NCBI GenBank assembly: GCA_028386065.3
Contig: JAKUCV010001701.1
Coordinates: 30,314 to 94,313 of the forward strand
DNA from: Turnera subulata
Taxonomy: Eukaryota; Streptophyta; Magnoliopsida; Malpighiales; Passifloraceae
DNA length: 64,000 bases
Reading direction: 5' to 3'
Shown one piece after another: positions 11,543-23,334 of this stretch (positions are counted from its first letter, which is position 1; each line of letters begins with the position of its first letter). A program made the translations under genes and the position numbers. The notes under the pieces were generated by a model that saw only the letters and a list, made by a program, of their open reading frames with translations, searched no databases and was not told where the DNA came from.

Positions 11543-13090
11543 TGTAAGTATCCGGGCATGCAAACTTGACAATCAAAATGCACCAGAAAGACCCGGCACT
11601 CATTGAGGATCCAAGTGAAGCTAACTAAACCGAATAACAATTTTTCGTACCTTGCTTGGTTGAGGTCTTTCAGCCAACTGTAGTGTAGAATCAGTAAGAA
11701 CCCGACAAGAAATCCGGCTCCTCTACGGTATCCACACGAACCGTGATGTCCAGCTAGCAATCATCTCACGATCACCAACCCGAGCACTCCCGAACCGCAG
11801 AGCTAGCTGCCGAAAACCGAGAGCTAGAACTTGTGTTTTATGTGTTTCTTTCTTTCTCAAAGAAAGGGGGGGGGGGGGGTGTGTGTGTTCTTGCAAGTCT
11901 GAAAAACTCTCTCAAGTCTCAAAACCAGAATGAATTCACAAGCATAATCTGATTATGCATACACTAATCCCACTCAACAAAAGCATGAGCAATGGCCAAC
12001 ACCCTTGGCCTATCATGATTAAGATTCCACCATTATCAAGTCTAATCATGTCTCCACTTTGCATTAGTGGAAGTACACATCACAAGGCATCTAATCTGGT
12101 TCAATAATTCAGACAATTAGTGAACCAAATCAATCCAAAACGACCCTGGTCCAACCACTGTCCAACCATAGTCCAACCATTGTCCAACCACCTGGTCGAA
12201 CCACGATCCAACCATGGTTCAACCACCAGCTCGAATAAACAGTTCTGAGTGTGTGACCCTGTCGGCACTTGTAACATTTGGCAATAATTGTAAAATCTCA
12301 TTTTACAATTATAAACAATGAGCAGCGTCTAGCAACACATCATTGCTACCCAAACGACAAGATCAGTACTGATTCATTATGCCTCAGAACATGTCATCAT
12401 CCTTTCGTCATATTATCAAGATTAAACACGAGACATGGAATAAGTCAATCTCGTATATGTTTATTCTAATTTTCTTGATCCCCGAGTTAACTGTGTAAAA
12501 CGGATACTAATGATATCACCATATCACATAAGCCGAGCATGGCCATGCATTTACAGTTCAACTCTATCAAGAGGCCCATCTAATAATATATACCCGTTAT
12601 AAGGGTTGGATGAATCCCATCTTGATCATACAAAACCCACTACACATTATATCATATACCCAATGATTATACTAAGGTCTACTCAGTTACGAATAGCCAA
12701 GAGTAATATCAAAGTATATGACTCATATGTTGGGAACCTTGATGTTCTCAGGTCTAAGGACAATACATATAAGAACCGATAATGACAATCATATAACGTT
12801 CCATGTAGTGTTCTTATCTTGGGTCAGTCCAGTCCACAAGTTCTCTAACTTGTATGCGTATGTAGAATTCATATCTCATATATTTCTCAACATACGCTAG
12901 TCTTAATTTATTATTACAACCCATCCATAATAATAATCGACTAGGGACATTTAAGAATATAAAATATTCTAGGGTTATAAATTTGTGCAAGCGTTTATCT
13001 CATAAACATATTTATTGGAATAACCTTAATGTATATACATGACTATATACAATCATCCAACGATTGGCTTTTGGGCATATTACACTAACA
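11543..13090 (-). repeat. C2 3' LTR
   Basis: A 1548-bp LTR that reads TGTTAGTGTAATATG.. to ..GGATACTTACA on the minus strand. It matches 18312-19749 and 62506-64000. It carries a run of 13 G near 11866, a GGTCCAACCA-type array at about 12143-12235 and a 13-bp perfect hairpin at 12284-12312. Compared with the other C2 LTR it has about 80 extra bases near 11612-11695. Confidence 0.92.
12284..12312. repeat. Perfect 13-bp inverted repeat in C2 3' LTR
   Basis: ATAATTGTAAAAT, then CTC, then ATTTTACAATTAT. The same hairpin is at 18945-18973, and at 63221-63249 with one mismatch. Confidence 0.85.
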
Positions 13091-13104
13091 ATCTCCCACT
13101 TGCA
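13091..13104 (-). other. C2 polypurine tract
   Basis: On the minus strand GCAAGTGGGAGAT lies immediately before the LTR start TGTTAGTG. It overlaps the region just after the last pol stop (TAG at 13105-13107). Confidence 0.8.
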
Positions 13105-13267
13105 CTAAAGCCAATCATCCATGTATCTAATACCAATGGATGTAGCATGACCATCATGCTTTCGCTGTGTGAGCGGCTTAGTCAATGGATCTGCTACATT
13201 GTTCCTAAAAGGAACTATGCACAGCCTCAGTTGTAGAGTCGACAATTATTTCTTGCTTGGAACTCTT
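13105..13267 (-). pseudogene. pol: C2 RNase H remnant and pol C-terminus, internally deleted
   Basis: After the stop that ends the long pol frame, the same frame reads SSKQEIIVDSTTEA, the conserved RNase H motif. It then jumps near 13205-13225 to NVADPLTKPLT and ends ..YMDDWL, the usual last residues of copia pol. The segment between these two motifs is missing, so RNase H is deleted internally. Confidence 0.75.
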
Positions 13268-15790
13268 CTAGAAAACAGCACTACCTCCAAGACAAAACAC
13301 ATAACCTGACTGCGATCTAAAATGACCCCTGTCAGTTTGGAAGCTAGCTTCTGTGTAACCCTTTACAACAAGCTCATCAACGCTTCTGTATACAAGGAAT
13401 GCATCCTTAGTCCTTCTCAAGTACTTAAGGATGTCCTTAACCGCTGTCCAGTGATTTTCACCGGGATCAGAATGATATCTGCTTGTGACACTCAAAGCAT
13501 ATGTGACATCCGGTCGAGTACATAGCATGGCATACATGATAGATCCTATTGCTGATGCATAAGGAATCTTACTCATCCGCTCTCTCTCCTTAGATGTACT
13601 AGGACATTGATTCTTTGAGAGAGATATGCCATGTGACATCGGTAAGAAACCTTTCTTAGAATCTTGCATGCTAAACCTCTTTAGCACCTTGTCAATATAT
13701 GTACTTTGACTTAGCCCAAGAAGCCTTTTGGTTCTATCTCTATAGATCTTTATACCTAGCATGTAGGCAGCTTCTCCTATGTCCTTCACTGAGAGATTCT
13801 TTCCTAACCAAGTCTTTGCAGACTGTAGTGTCGGAATATCATTCCCAATGAGTAGAATGTCGTCAACATACAATAACAAGAAAACGATTATGCTCCCACT
13901 AACCTTCTTGTAAACACATGGCTCATCTTCATTTTTAATAAAACCAAACTGTTTGATTACTTCATCAAAACAAAGATTCCAACTCCTAGAAGCTTGCTTT
14001 AATCCATAAATGGATCTTTGCAGCTTGCATACCCTGTTAGCATTTTCTGGAGTGACAAAACCTTCAGGTTGTGTCATGTACACATCCTCTGAAAGATTTC
14101 CATTAAGGAAAGCGGTTTTGACATCCATTTGCCATATCTCATAATCATAGTATGCTGATATAGCTAATAAAATCCGGATGGATTTAACCATGGCAACTGG
14201 TGAGAAAGTTTCATCATAGTCAATACCATGAACTTGCTTAAAACCTTTCGCAACCAATCGCCCTTTAAAGGTAATCATATTACCATTCATGTTGGTCTTT
14301 TTCTTAAAGGCCCACTTGCACCCAATAGGTTTTACCCCTTCAGGTGGATCAACCAAGGTCCATACCTTGTTTTCATACATGGATTTCATCTCCAAATTCA
14401 TGGCTTCTAGCCACTTCTTAGAGTTTGGACCCGTAATAGCCTGCTGATAGGAAGTGGGCTCATCCTCTTCTATGAGCATCACATCTCCAGTATGAGTCAA
14501 AAGAAATCCATATCTCTCAGGCTCATACCGAGTCCTATCAGACCTATGTGGTCCATGTGTTACAGGCACAGGATTTTCACCCACAACATCTTGTGGTTCC
14601 TGTCCTTTTTCCATCTCAGCCTCTATACCTCGAACTTCTTCGAGTTCTATTTTCCTCCCACTGATCTTTCTAGAAATAAATTCTCTTTCTTGAAAAATAG
14701 TAGTACGAGCAACAAACACTTTGTGCTCTGTGGGATTATAGAAATAATATCCTTTAGTTTCCTTAGGATATCCAATACAGAGGCACTTGACGGATTTAGG
14801 GCCGAGTTTATCTGATGCTTCTCGTCTCACGAAAGCCTCACAACCCCAAATCCTCATAAAAGACAAATTGGGACGCTTCCCAGTCCATATCTCATATGGT
14901 GTCTTTTCAACCGATTTAGATGGAACACGGTTAAGTGTAAAGGCAACACTTAATAATGCATGACCCCAAAATGAAGAAGGAAGGTCAGCTTGACTCATCA
15001 TAGAACGAACCATGTCTAACAAAGTTCTATTCCTCCTTTCGGATATACCATTCCATTGAGGTGTTCCTGGTGGAGTAAGTTGTGATACTATACCACATTT
15101 CGTTAGATGATCCAGAAAATTTCGATCTAAGTATTCACCTCCTCGATCAGATCGAAGCATTTTAATACTCTTGCCGAGTTGATTCTGTACTTCATTCTTG
15201 AATTCTTCGAACTTTTCAAAGGATTCTGACTTGTGTTTCATTAGATACACATAGCCATATCCACCGTAATCATTAGTAAATGTAATGAAGTATTGAAATC
15301 CACCTCTAGCCTGTGTTGACATAGGTCTGCATACATCAGAATGTATAGGACCTAACAAGTCCGAAGCTCTATCACCTTTACCAGCAAGAGGAGCCTTCGT
15401 CATTTTGCCTAATAAACATGACTCACATGTCTCATATGATTCAAAATCAAATGAGTTTAAATGTCCATCTTTATGGAGTTTAGAAATACGAGTCTCACTT
15501 ATATGGCCCAAACGACAATGCCAGAGATAGGTTTCATTAGAATCATTTAATCTAACCTTCTTCGTATTAATGTTATAAATTGGTGTTTCTAGGTTTAGAA
15601 CATATAAACCATTCCTTAAATATGAACCACCATAATAAATATCATTGAAATAAATAGAACAACAATTGTTCTTTATTACAAATGAAAAACCTTTCTTGTC
15701 CAGACAAGAAACATAAATCAAATTCCTGCTTATGGTAGGTACATAATAACAATCGTCAAGTTCTAAAACCAAACCACTCGGTAAGGACAA
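13268..15790 (-). pseudogene. pol: C2 pol: integrase, reverse transcriptase, start of RNase H
   Basis: An 840-aa open frame. It opens with the end of the protease/GAG-pre-integrase region (LWHCRLGHISETRI, with the HHCC zinc motif completed by CESCLLGK). The integrase core follows, with HSDVCRP, LRSDRGGEY and the Glu near NGISERRNR, then KTPYEIWTGKRPN. RT starts at WLEAMNLEMKSM and shows WQMDVKTAFLNG, QPEGF, LYGLKQASR-like IYGLKQASRSW and the catalytic YVDDILLIG. It ends at a stop inside RNase H (GGSAVF, 13268-13270). The order integrase-RT marks it as Ty1/copia. It is the longest gap-free ORF here and most enzyme motifs are readable. It is out of frame with the upstream gag-protease (15808-16347), so no complete polyprotein is possible. 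Confidence 0.92.
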
Positions 15791-15807
15791 ACAGTAAGTT
15801 CCTACGG

Positions 15808-16347
15808 CTAATGCAGCAACTCTTGCTCATTTCCAACGCGCAGGTCTTTCTCACCCTTTGCTAATCTTCTACTCTTTCCCAGTTCCTGCACATTTACACA
15901 AATGTGAGAACCACAACTGGTATCTAATACCCATGATGCAGAGATAGAGATATTAGCTTCTATAACAAAAATACCTGAAGCGGAAGTCTTACTTCCCTTA
16001 TGTTTCTTCACCTCTTCAAGGTAAATAGGGCAGTTACACTTCCAATGGCCAGGTTTGTTACAATGGAAACATTGCCCTTCCTTTGCAATACCACCTTTGG
16101 GTTTCAGCACTTGCGAAGAAGATGAACCAAATTTTTTGGCAGATTTCTTCTTCTTGCTTTTCCCCTTTCCTTTGTTATTTCCAAGCACCAATATGTTGTT
16201 GGATTTATTTGCCTTCATCTGTTGCTCAACTGTTCCTAACATGTTAAGCAACTCAGACAAGGATTTGTCAAGATGGTTCATATTGAAATTCATGACAAAT
16301 TGGCTGTAACTATCCGACAACGATTGAAGGACTAGAACAACAACCAA
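15808..16347 (-). pseudogene. gag-pro: C2 gag C-terminus and protease, mutated active site
   Basis: Continues gag in a new frame. It has a basic linker (KGKGKSKKKKSAKK), a CCHC zinc knuckle (CFHCNKPGHWKCNC near 16030-16075) and the aspartic protease region. The protease active site reads WVLDTSCGSH, where copia proteases have DTG or DSG: the Gly codon is AGT (Ser) at 15916-15918. It stops at 15808 shortly before pol starts in a third frame. Gag binds RNA through the knuckle, and the protease would cut the polyprotein. This copy looks inactive. Confidence 0.85.
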
Positions 16348-16814
16348 CTCCTTCTGAAAGGAAAACCCAGACCCTCAAGGCTCTCAATGTATCCAATCAT
16401 CTTGAGCACATGAGGCCTGACTGGTGATGACTCATCCATCTTGCATTGAAACAATACCTTTGAGGTCTCATACCTCTCATGCCTAGCTTGCTCTTCAAAG
16501 AGCATTTTCAGGTGTTCGATCATATCAAAAGCACCCAATTTCATATGTTGCTTCTCAAGCTCAAAGTCCATGTTAACCAGTATAAGGCAAACGACATCCA
16601 ATGCATCATCGACATGCTTCTTGTAAGCATCTCTTTTTACCCTAGTAGCATTAGGAGCCGGTTTAATAGGAACAGGCCCTTCAAGGACATACAATTTCTT
16701 TTCTTGTTTGAGGACTATCCTCAAATTGCGATGCCACTTTAGGAAGTTATTCCCATTCAGGTTTTCCTTCTCAAGGACCGATCGCAGAGATTGTGTACTA
16801 GTATTTTGTGGCAT
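16332..16814 (-). pseudogene. gag: C2 gag N-terminal part
   Basis: The ATG at 16814 starts MPQNTSTQSLRSVLEKENLNG. A UBN2/gag-polypeptide type capsid region follows (FLKWHRNLRIVLKQ.., KMLFEEQARHERYETSKVLF, then MIGYIESLEGLGF). The frame runs past the point (about 16347) where it should shift to the QSLSDSYSQF frame, so gag is split by a frameshift. Upstream there is no other start before the 1.5-kb leader. Confidence 0.85.
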
Positions 16815-18298
16815 GATAACTCTACAACATTGATCAAATCACACAAATAAGAGTCATATATACATAAATCATTTAACAAGGAATTCTATTAATTGATGCT
16901 CTTACTACATAAATCAAGATAATTATAAGTAGACCAAGATCCGTATTTCACTACAAGATAAGTCAGCTTTGGCTGAACACTTATATCATAGTTATTTAGG
17001 TAGACAACTCTTGTCAATTACATCTCATGTAACTATTGGATAGTTGAATGAACAACACTTGTTCTTGTCTATCTCATAGACTTAGCCCAACTCCTTGCCT
17101 CTAAGTCCTCAATCCTATTGAGATGACCTAGTTAAGTTCAACCCATAACAAGCAGTTCGGATATTACAATTATCCCGTCGCACCATGCTAGGATAAATAT
17201 TGGCACCTTGCTTTGGCAAAACCTACCAAGTATTGATCTAAGCAATGATGAGTGCTTATCATGGAAGGCAACACAAGACATCAACATATTATTCCTGTAC
17301 ATCACATGCATGTTCTTGATAAATCATATATTGATGTTTTTGTAAATTTGGAAACCAAAAATACATAAGAACATCGATGTCTAACACTGAACATCGATGT
17401 TGTGAGAATCTGATTCTCCCAACTACTTGGCAGTGTTCAAGAACATCGATGTTTAACTCTTGAACATCGATGTCTGACTCTTGAACATTGATGTCTGACT
17501 CTTGAACATCGATGTTTAACTCTTAAATATCGATGTTTGAGATTTCTGGAACTCGAAACCTTTCGGTAGAGCCCATGAACATCGATGTTTAAAACACGAA
17601 CTTCGATGTTTTTGAGAATCTAGAACTCCAAACTATTTGGCAGAACTCAAGAACATCGATGTTTAACTTGTGAACAACGATGTCTAGGAGTTTCTGGAAG
17701 TTCAAGATTTCTGGCAGTAGTTTTAAACATCGATGTCTAACTTTTAAACATTCGATGTTTGAGAATTCTGGAATCTCAAAACTAATTTGGCAGTGCTCCA
17801 GAACATCGATGTTTAACTCTTGAACATCGATGTTCGAAGTGTTCTGCCAAGGCCAATCGTCATGAGAACATCGATGTTTAACTCTTGAACATCGATGTTT
17901 TTGAGATTCGGCCAAAGCCAGTCTTCATTAGAACATCGATGTTTGTCACACAACATCGACGTTTGGAAGATCCGGCCAAGGCAAAACTCATGTGAACATC
18001 GCTCTTTGTCTCACAAACATCGATGTTTTGGCCTTGCTGCACTAGAACGACAATCGTTCCATACAAAAACCGACAATCGATTTTTCCTTGTCGAACTCAT
18101 TCGACTTACTGCCATAAACACCTTGATTGATATCACATACCAATCAAGCATTCATTGTCAGTACACTTTTGACAAACATCAATCTAAACATGTATCATGT
18201 ATACAAAATTGAAATTCAACATATCACATACGCAAATGAATTCAGCATATCACATATACTAAGATGAACATCTAATTCGGTTTAGCGTTTCACAAGAG
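16815..18298 (-). other. C2 5' leader, 1.48 kb, with dyad array
   Basis: Between PBS and gag start. It has no credible ORF, and frames in the array only repeat the peptides IDV/HRC encoded by the dyads. A leader this long is unusual for copia. The array occupies 17371-18026. The rest (16815-17370, 18027-18298) shows no feature I can name. Confidence 0.7.
17371..18026. repeat. Array of paired AACATCGATGTT dyads (C2 leader)
   Basis: About 14 perfect ACATCGATGT cores plus 7-8 one-mismatch copies. Core starts include 17371/17391, a run of five at 17443, 17464, 17485, 17506 and 17527, then 17579/17600, 17653/17674, 17727/17748, 17803/17824, 17868/17889, 17933/17953 and 17996/18017. Within pairs the step is 20-22 bp, mostly 21. 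Pairs recur every 63-76 bp, separated by DNA rich in CTGCCAAA and TTCTGGAA on the minus strand. Confidence 0.93.
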
Positions 18299-18310
18299 GC
18301 TCCGCTACCA
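18299..18310 (-). other. C2 primer binding site
   Basis: On the minus strand TGGTAGCGGAGC starts one base after the 5' LTR end (18312). It is the same variant Met-type PBS as in C1, C3 and E. Confidence 0.8.
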
Positions 18311-18311
18311 C

Positions 18312-19749
18312 TGTAAGTATCCGGACATGCAAACTTGATAATCAAACATGCAATAGAAAAACCCAGTACTCATGGAGGATCCAAGTGAACCCGACAAGAA
18401 CCCGACAAGAAATCCGGCTCCTCTACGGTATCCTAACGAGCCGACGATGCCCAGCTAGCAATCGTCTCACGATCACCAACCCGAGCACTTCCGAACTGCA
18501 GTGCTAGCTGCAGAAAACCGAGAGCTAGAACTTGTGTTTGATGTGTTTCTTTCTTTCTCAAAGAAAGGTGTGCGTGTGTGTTCTTGCAACTCTGAAAAAC
18601 TCTCTCAAGTCTTAAAACCAGAATGAATTCACAAGCATCATCTGATTATGCATACACTAATCCCACTCAACAAAAGCATGAGATAATTGCCAACACCCTT
18701 GGCCCATCATGATTAAGATTCCACCATTATCAAGTCTAATCATGTCTCCACTTTGCATTATTGGAATTACACATCACAAGGCATCTAATTTGGTTGAATA
18801 ATTCAGACAATTAGTGAACCAAATCAATCCAAAATGACCCTGGTCCAAACACCTAGTCGAATCACGGTCCAACAATGGTTCAACCACCAGCTCGAATCAA
18901 CAGTTCTAAGTGTGTGACCCTGTAGGCACTTGTAACGTTTGGAAATAATTGTAAAATCTCATTTTACAATTATAAATAATGAGCAGCGTCTAGCAACACA
19001 TCATTGCTACCCAAACGACAAGATCAGTACTGATTCATTATGCCTCGGAACATGTCATCGTCCTTTCGTCACATTATCAAGATTAATCACGAGACATGGA
19101 ATAAATCAATCTCGTATATGTTTAATCTCATTTTTTTGATCCCTGAGTTAACTGTGTAGAACGGATACTAATGATATCACCATATCACATAATCCGAGCG
19201 TGGCCATGCATTTACAGTTCAACTCTATCAAGAGGCCCATCTGATAATATATACCCGTTATAAGGGTTGGACGAATCCCATCTTGATCATACAAAACGCA
19301 CTACACATTATATCATATACCCAACGATTACACTAAAGTCTTCTCAATTACGAAAAGCCAAGAGTAATATCAAAGTATATGACTCATATGTTGGGAACCT
19401 TGGTGATCTCAGGTCTAAGGATAATACATAAGAACCCCTAATGACAATCATATAACGTTCCATGTAGTGTTCTTATGTTGGTTCGGTCCAGTCCACAAGT
19501 TCTATAACTTGTACCCATATGTAGGATTCATATCTCATATAATTCTCAACATACGCTAGTGTTAATTTACTATTATAACCCATCCATAATAATAATCGAC
19601 TAGGGACATTTAAGAATATAAAATATTCTAGGGTTATAAATATGTGCAAGCGTTTTTCTCATAAACATATTTATTGGAATAACCTTAATGTATATACATG
19701 ACTATATACAGTCATCCAATGATTGGTTTTTGGGCATATTACACTAACA
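18312..19749 (-). repeat. C2 5' LTR
   Basis: A 1438-bp copy of the LTR at 11543-13090. It lacks about 80 bp near 18390 and has fewer GGTCCAACCA-type units (about 18842-18895). It keeps the perfect hairpin at 18945-18973. Confidence 0.92.
18945..18973. repeat. Perfect 13-bp inverted repeat in C2 5' LTR
   Basis: ATAATTGTAAAAT/CTC/ATTTTACAATTAT, identical to 12284-12312. Confidence 0.85.
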
Positions 19750-19799
19750 GTCCCTATGCCAGACCTAAAAAAGATATGCAATTTTGGTCTGAAGATGAG
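19750..19799 (+). pseudogene. gag: C1 gag, second fragment
   Basis: This short stretch reads ..YARPKKDMQFWSEDE in one frame and is split from 11490-11542 by C2. It ends with ATGAG (19795-19799), the target duplicated by A2. The reading resumes at 58378 with LRRAKLDAQAK in the same frame. Confidence 0.75.
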
Positions 19800-21625
19800 T
19801 GATAACTTCTAAATGTTTGTGTTTTTATGATGGTTTTGAATGACGTTTACTATGTATTCTTGGTCGATTATGTATATAATCTTTATTTTATTGTGTGTTT
19901 TCATGAATTGTGTCAATTAGTACTTCAATTTTGCTGATTAGGTGTTTTTACCAGGAATTTATCGTTTTTATTGAAGAATGAATGCTTTTTAGCCATGTTT
20001 GGAAACCAGGCCCAATTTAGGAAACTTTCTGCAGTGAGAACAACCGACTATTTTGATGATTTTGTGTGTTCTAGGCACTGAAATTAAGTGAGACTAATTG
20101 GAGATGAAACTAGACTTCCAGAGCTTTCTATGGATTAAATTTTTGGAAGTGTCTACAAGGAGCAGTAATTATTTTAATCCAGCCCCGGATGCAGAGTTTT
20201 CTATGCCAACCCAGGCCCAGTGTTTCAACGACATCTTGAGCTACCGAAGTCCAATTGAAGAGTTCTTTTTCATAGAAAGAAAGCTGAGAGAATTATCTAG
20301 AAATGTTTAGAAGAGCCCAACGCCCAGTTCGGACGTCTTCTAGGAGTTAAGTGGCGTGCAAGTTTCGGGTCAGAAAGCACGCAAAAGTCCAACTTGGAGT
20401 GCAAGTGAAGAATTCAATTTCCATTCAAAGAAGGAGAGCCCCACCAACTTCAAGCAGCTAAATACAGTATAAAAGGACCCCCTAGGTCGACATATTCAGG
20501 AGGCAGAAGTCAGAGGGCGAAGCTCTGCCGAATTGGTTAGTGATTAGGTCACACAAACTAGTAGGGTTAGGGTTTTCACTCTTTTGGATCCTCTAGGTGG
20601 TGCCGAATTTCTTATCCAATTTCAAAGGTTATTCCCCACAACAATTCAATGTTTTTCCAGCAAGATTTGAAGGTTCAAAGTCACAAAATCACCAGTCCAA
20701 TTGCAGCAGAAGTTGTCACCAGAGGAGCACAAGTCGTCGCCATCATCACCAACACAAATCGGCTACCCGACTTCACTACTCTCTCTTTTATTCGATTTTC
20801 TTTCTGTTTAATTGTTTACTTGATGAATTATCATGATAATATGTTTGATTACTATTTTATTATGATGAACTAATTCTCTATTCTAGGATTAGGGATGTAG
20901 CCAATGACTTCTTTGGTTTTATTATATATGGTTTGATGTTTATTCAATTGATTGTGTTGATTGTTCAATCTATGTGTGCCGAATTTATTATCTACTTTGG
21001 ATTGATTCTTATTGATTGCAACATGCAAGAGCTGCGTGATTTATATGATGATACGTAGAAGAACATAGATTGATTGATGCTAAAATATGCGAGAGCTGAT
21101 AGTTTCTTAGGGTTTGATTGATTGTTTTGTGCTTAATGAGTTTAGTATTGATGCTAGGCTATGCAAGAGCTAGGTAGTAATCTTCGCTAAATAATTGATT
21201 CAACATGAGAGAGTTGAGGATTAAGACATTAGAAACAATTGCCCACAATCACAAATCAATAGGAGATATCGATTCCACGCATAATAAACCTAGATAGTAA
21301 TTGTGTGAACCCCGATTTCCTAGATTGCTTTAGATATTGATAGAACTACACTTTAGATTAAGACAGCGATTTTATTTCTTTTTATTTGTTAATTTCGACA
21401 TCACTCTTTTATTTGATTTGCCTAGATAATCGTAAGTTGTGACATTATGTAGTACTTATTTCCCTTGTTCCGTGGATCGACCTTGATTAGACTACTACAC
21501 TACATAGTACACTGTGCGCTTGCAGTTAACAATTGTTGCGTTTACTCGTGAGTTATTTGTGTGTCGTGTTGTGAATTGATCAAGAATTATAAATTTGAAA
21601 AATCACGCGTAAATAAAATGCTTCA
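19800..21625 (+). repeat. A2 5' LTR
   Basis: An 1826-bp LTR, TGATAACTTCTAAATG.. to ..ATGCTTCA, very similar to 56551-58372 but clearly diverged. TATAAAAG lies at 20468-20475. It contains several GCGAGAGCT/GCAAGAGCT words in 21020-21210. Confidence 0.94.
20468..20475 (+). promoter_or_regulatory. TATA box of A2 5' LTR
   Basis: TATAAAAG. The 3' LTR has TACAAAAG at the same place (about 57226), a change expected to weaken it. Confidence 0.6.
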
Positions 21626-21633
21626 AGCTTTTC

Positions 21634-21651
21634 TGGCGCCGTTGCCGGGGA
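21634..21651 (+). other. A2 primer binding site (tRNA-Asp type)
   Basis: TGGCGCCGTTGCCGGGGA, identical to A1, 8 bases after the LTR end. Confidence 0.9.
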
Positions 21652-21779
21652 ACAAACGGTTTTAACACTATTGAGATTGCAGCTAGATTACTTTAGGTTT
21701 TATTTTTCGCATTAGTTTCTTCTTATTTTATTTAATCGATTTTTGCTTTTTTTTTATACAGTGTTGTCGATTTTGGTTG

Positions 21780-23334
21780 ATGCCCAAGACAAGACGCGGT
21801 GCTTCATCGAGTCCAATTCCTGAGACCAATCCGGAGATCGAGAGAACATTACACAAGCAACTACGTGCGAACAAGCGAAAGCAGAAGCAAGTCGTAGAGC
21901 CTGTGGAGTTTCTTCAAGACACTGAAATAGAAGCAGAAGCAGAAGTTGTAGCAGATAATTTTGAGACAGACATCATGGCAGAAGAAGGAAACAAGACATT
22001 GCATGACTACGCAACACCGGTTTCGTGTAGTCGAGCATTGCAAGGCCAGCAATCAATGCCAACAATTTCGAACTGAAGACAACACTCATTCACATGGTGC
22101 AACAGGAACAATTTGGAGGCTTGGATAGTGAGGACCCGAATCAACATCTACAGACGTTTACGGAGATTTGTGATTTGATCAAGATCAATGGGGCGACTGA
22201 TGATGTAATTTGACTTCGATTATTCCCGTTTTTTTAGCAAGGCAAGGCTAAGAAGTGGTTGAAGTCAGGAGCAACTGGAACATACAAGACATGGGAGGAG
22301 CTTTCAAAGGCTTTTCTTGCCAAATATTATCCACCTAATAAAGCAGCACGTATCCGGAGCAAGATTACATCATTCACTCAATACGATGGAGAAAGTTTTT
22401 GTGAAGCGTGGGAACGTTACAAGGATCTTATTCAAGGACGCCCACAACATGGATTACCCGAATGGCTTGTAGTTCAATCGTTCTTTAATGGTTTAAATGA
22501 GCCTTTGCGCATGAGTTTGGACGCAGCTTCAGGAGGGGCTTTCACGGCGCAAGCACCCGATGTGGCATATCAGAAGATGGAGACGATGGCGAGTAATAGT
22601 TACTAGAGCTCTTCACGATCAAACAACAATCGAGTAGTTGGAATTCTGGAAGTGGAGACAGTGACAATGCTTAATTCGAAGCTAGATTCTTTGAGTCAGT
22701 AGGTGAAATCATGTGTTGCTGCTATTATGCTGAGTTTAATATGTGATAAATGTGCAGGTGTTGGACACAATTCAATGAATTGTCCAACCGGAGACGACTT
22801 GACGGTTGAGCAGATGAACTACATTCATCAACACCAACAACAACGAGGACCCTACACCAACACATACAATCCAGAATGGAGGAATCATCCTAATTTTTCA
22901 TGGAGGGAGAGCAACCCGAACCAGGAAGGCAACTATCAAAGGAACGATTATGGGCAGAAGAGTTCAAGCATGCAAATTCCAAAGAATCAAGACATGGATC
23001 TTACATCTATGATGAAAGCCATAATGGAGATTCAACGTATACAAATGGAGATGATGCAAGGATTCAACAATCGGATGGCGAATATGGAGACTCACTCGAA
23101 GACGCTTGAGACACAACTTGCACAGCAAGCAGAGGCGATCATGAGGACACTTGGAAACCTACTGAACAGCCCACAGTTAATCCGAGAGAGCAAGACAAGG
23201 CTATAGCACTTAAAAGCGGAAAGAAATTAGACAATCCCTATCAACCTAAAGAAGATGAAGCCGACACCATCATTAAGCAAGAAGAAGAAGATGAGCAACC
23301 GAAAGTAGAGAAGCAGTTACCTGAAAAGGGAGCA
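21780..23334 (+). pseudogene. gag: A2 gag, frameshifted, truncated before protease
   Basis: The ATG at 21780 starts MPKTRRGASSS. The capsid part changes frame near 22065 and shows EDPNQHLQTF, WEELSKAFLAKYYPP, EAWERYKDL and QSFFNGL. Stops lie at about 22212-22214, 22237, 22604-22606 and 22700. The zinc knuckle CDKCAGVGHNSMNC is near 22745-22790, and a coiled, Met/Gln-rich segment follows. A further frame change near 23165 leads to REQDKAIALKSGKKL, the start of the gag-protease linker. The reading is cut at 23334 by element T. What should come next (protease) is not found; A2 resumes at 50169 well downstream. Confidence 0.88.

Larger units (their letters stand above)
11543..19749 (-). mobile_element. 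C2: Ty1/copia LTR retrotransposon inserted in C1 gag
   Basis: A minus-strand element of 8.2 kb with LTRs at 11543-13090 and 18312-19749, PBS at 18299-18310, gag and pro-pol in copia order (integrase before RT) and a PPT next to the 3' LTR. The flanking 5-mers are CTCCC (11538-11542) and GTCCC (19750-19754), a TSD with one mismatch. Bringing the flanks together restores the reading of C1 gag. The element is inactive, with two frame changes, a stop and a deletion in RNase H. Its 5' leader is unusually long and full of AACATCGATGTT dyads. Confidence 0.92.

Noticed and set aside
14228..14815. Forward ORFs opposite C2 pol
   Set aside because: Shadows of the 840-aa pol frame on the other strand.
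17371..18026. CRISPR-like array (regular repeats with different spacers)
   Set aside because: The repeats are short palindromes with 9-12-bp spacers inside a plant retrotransposon leader. There are no cas genes, and the same dyads occur in LTRs.
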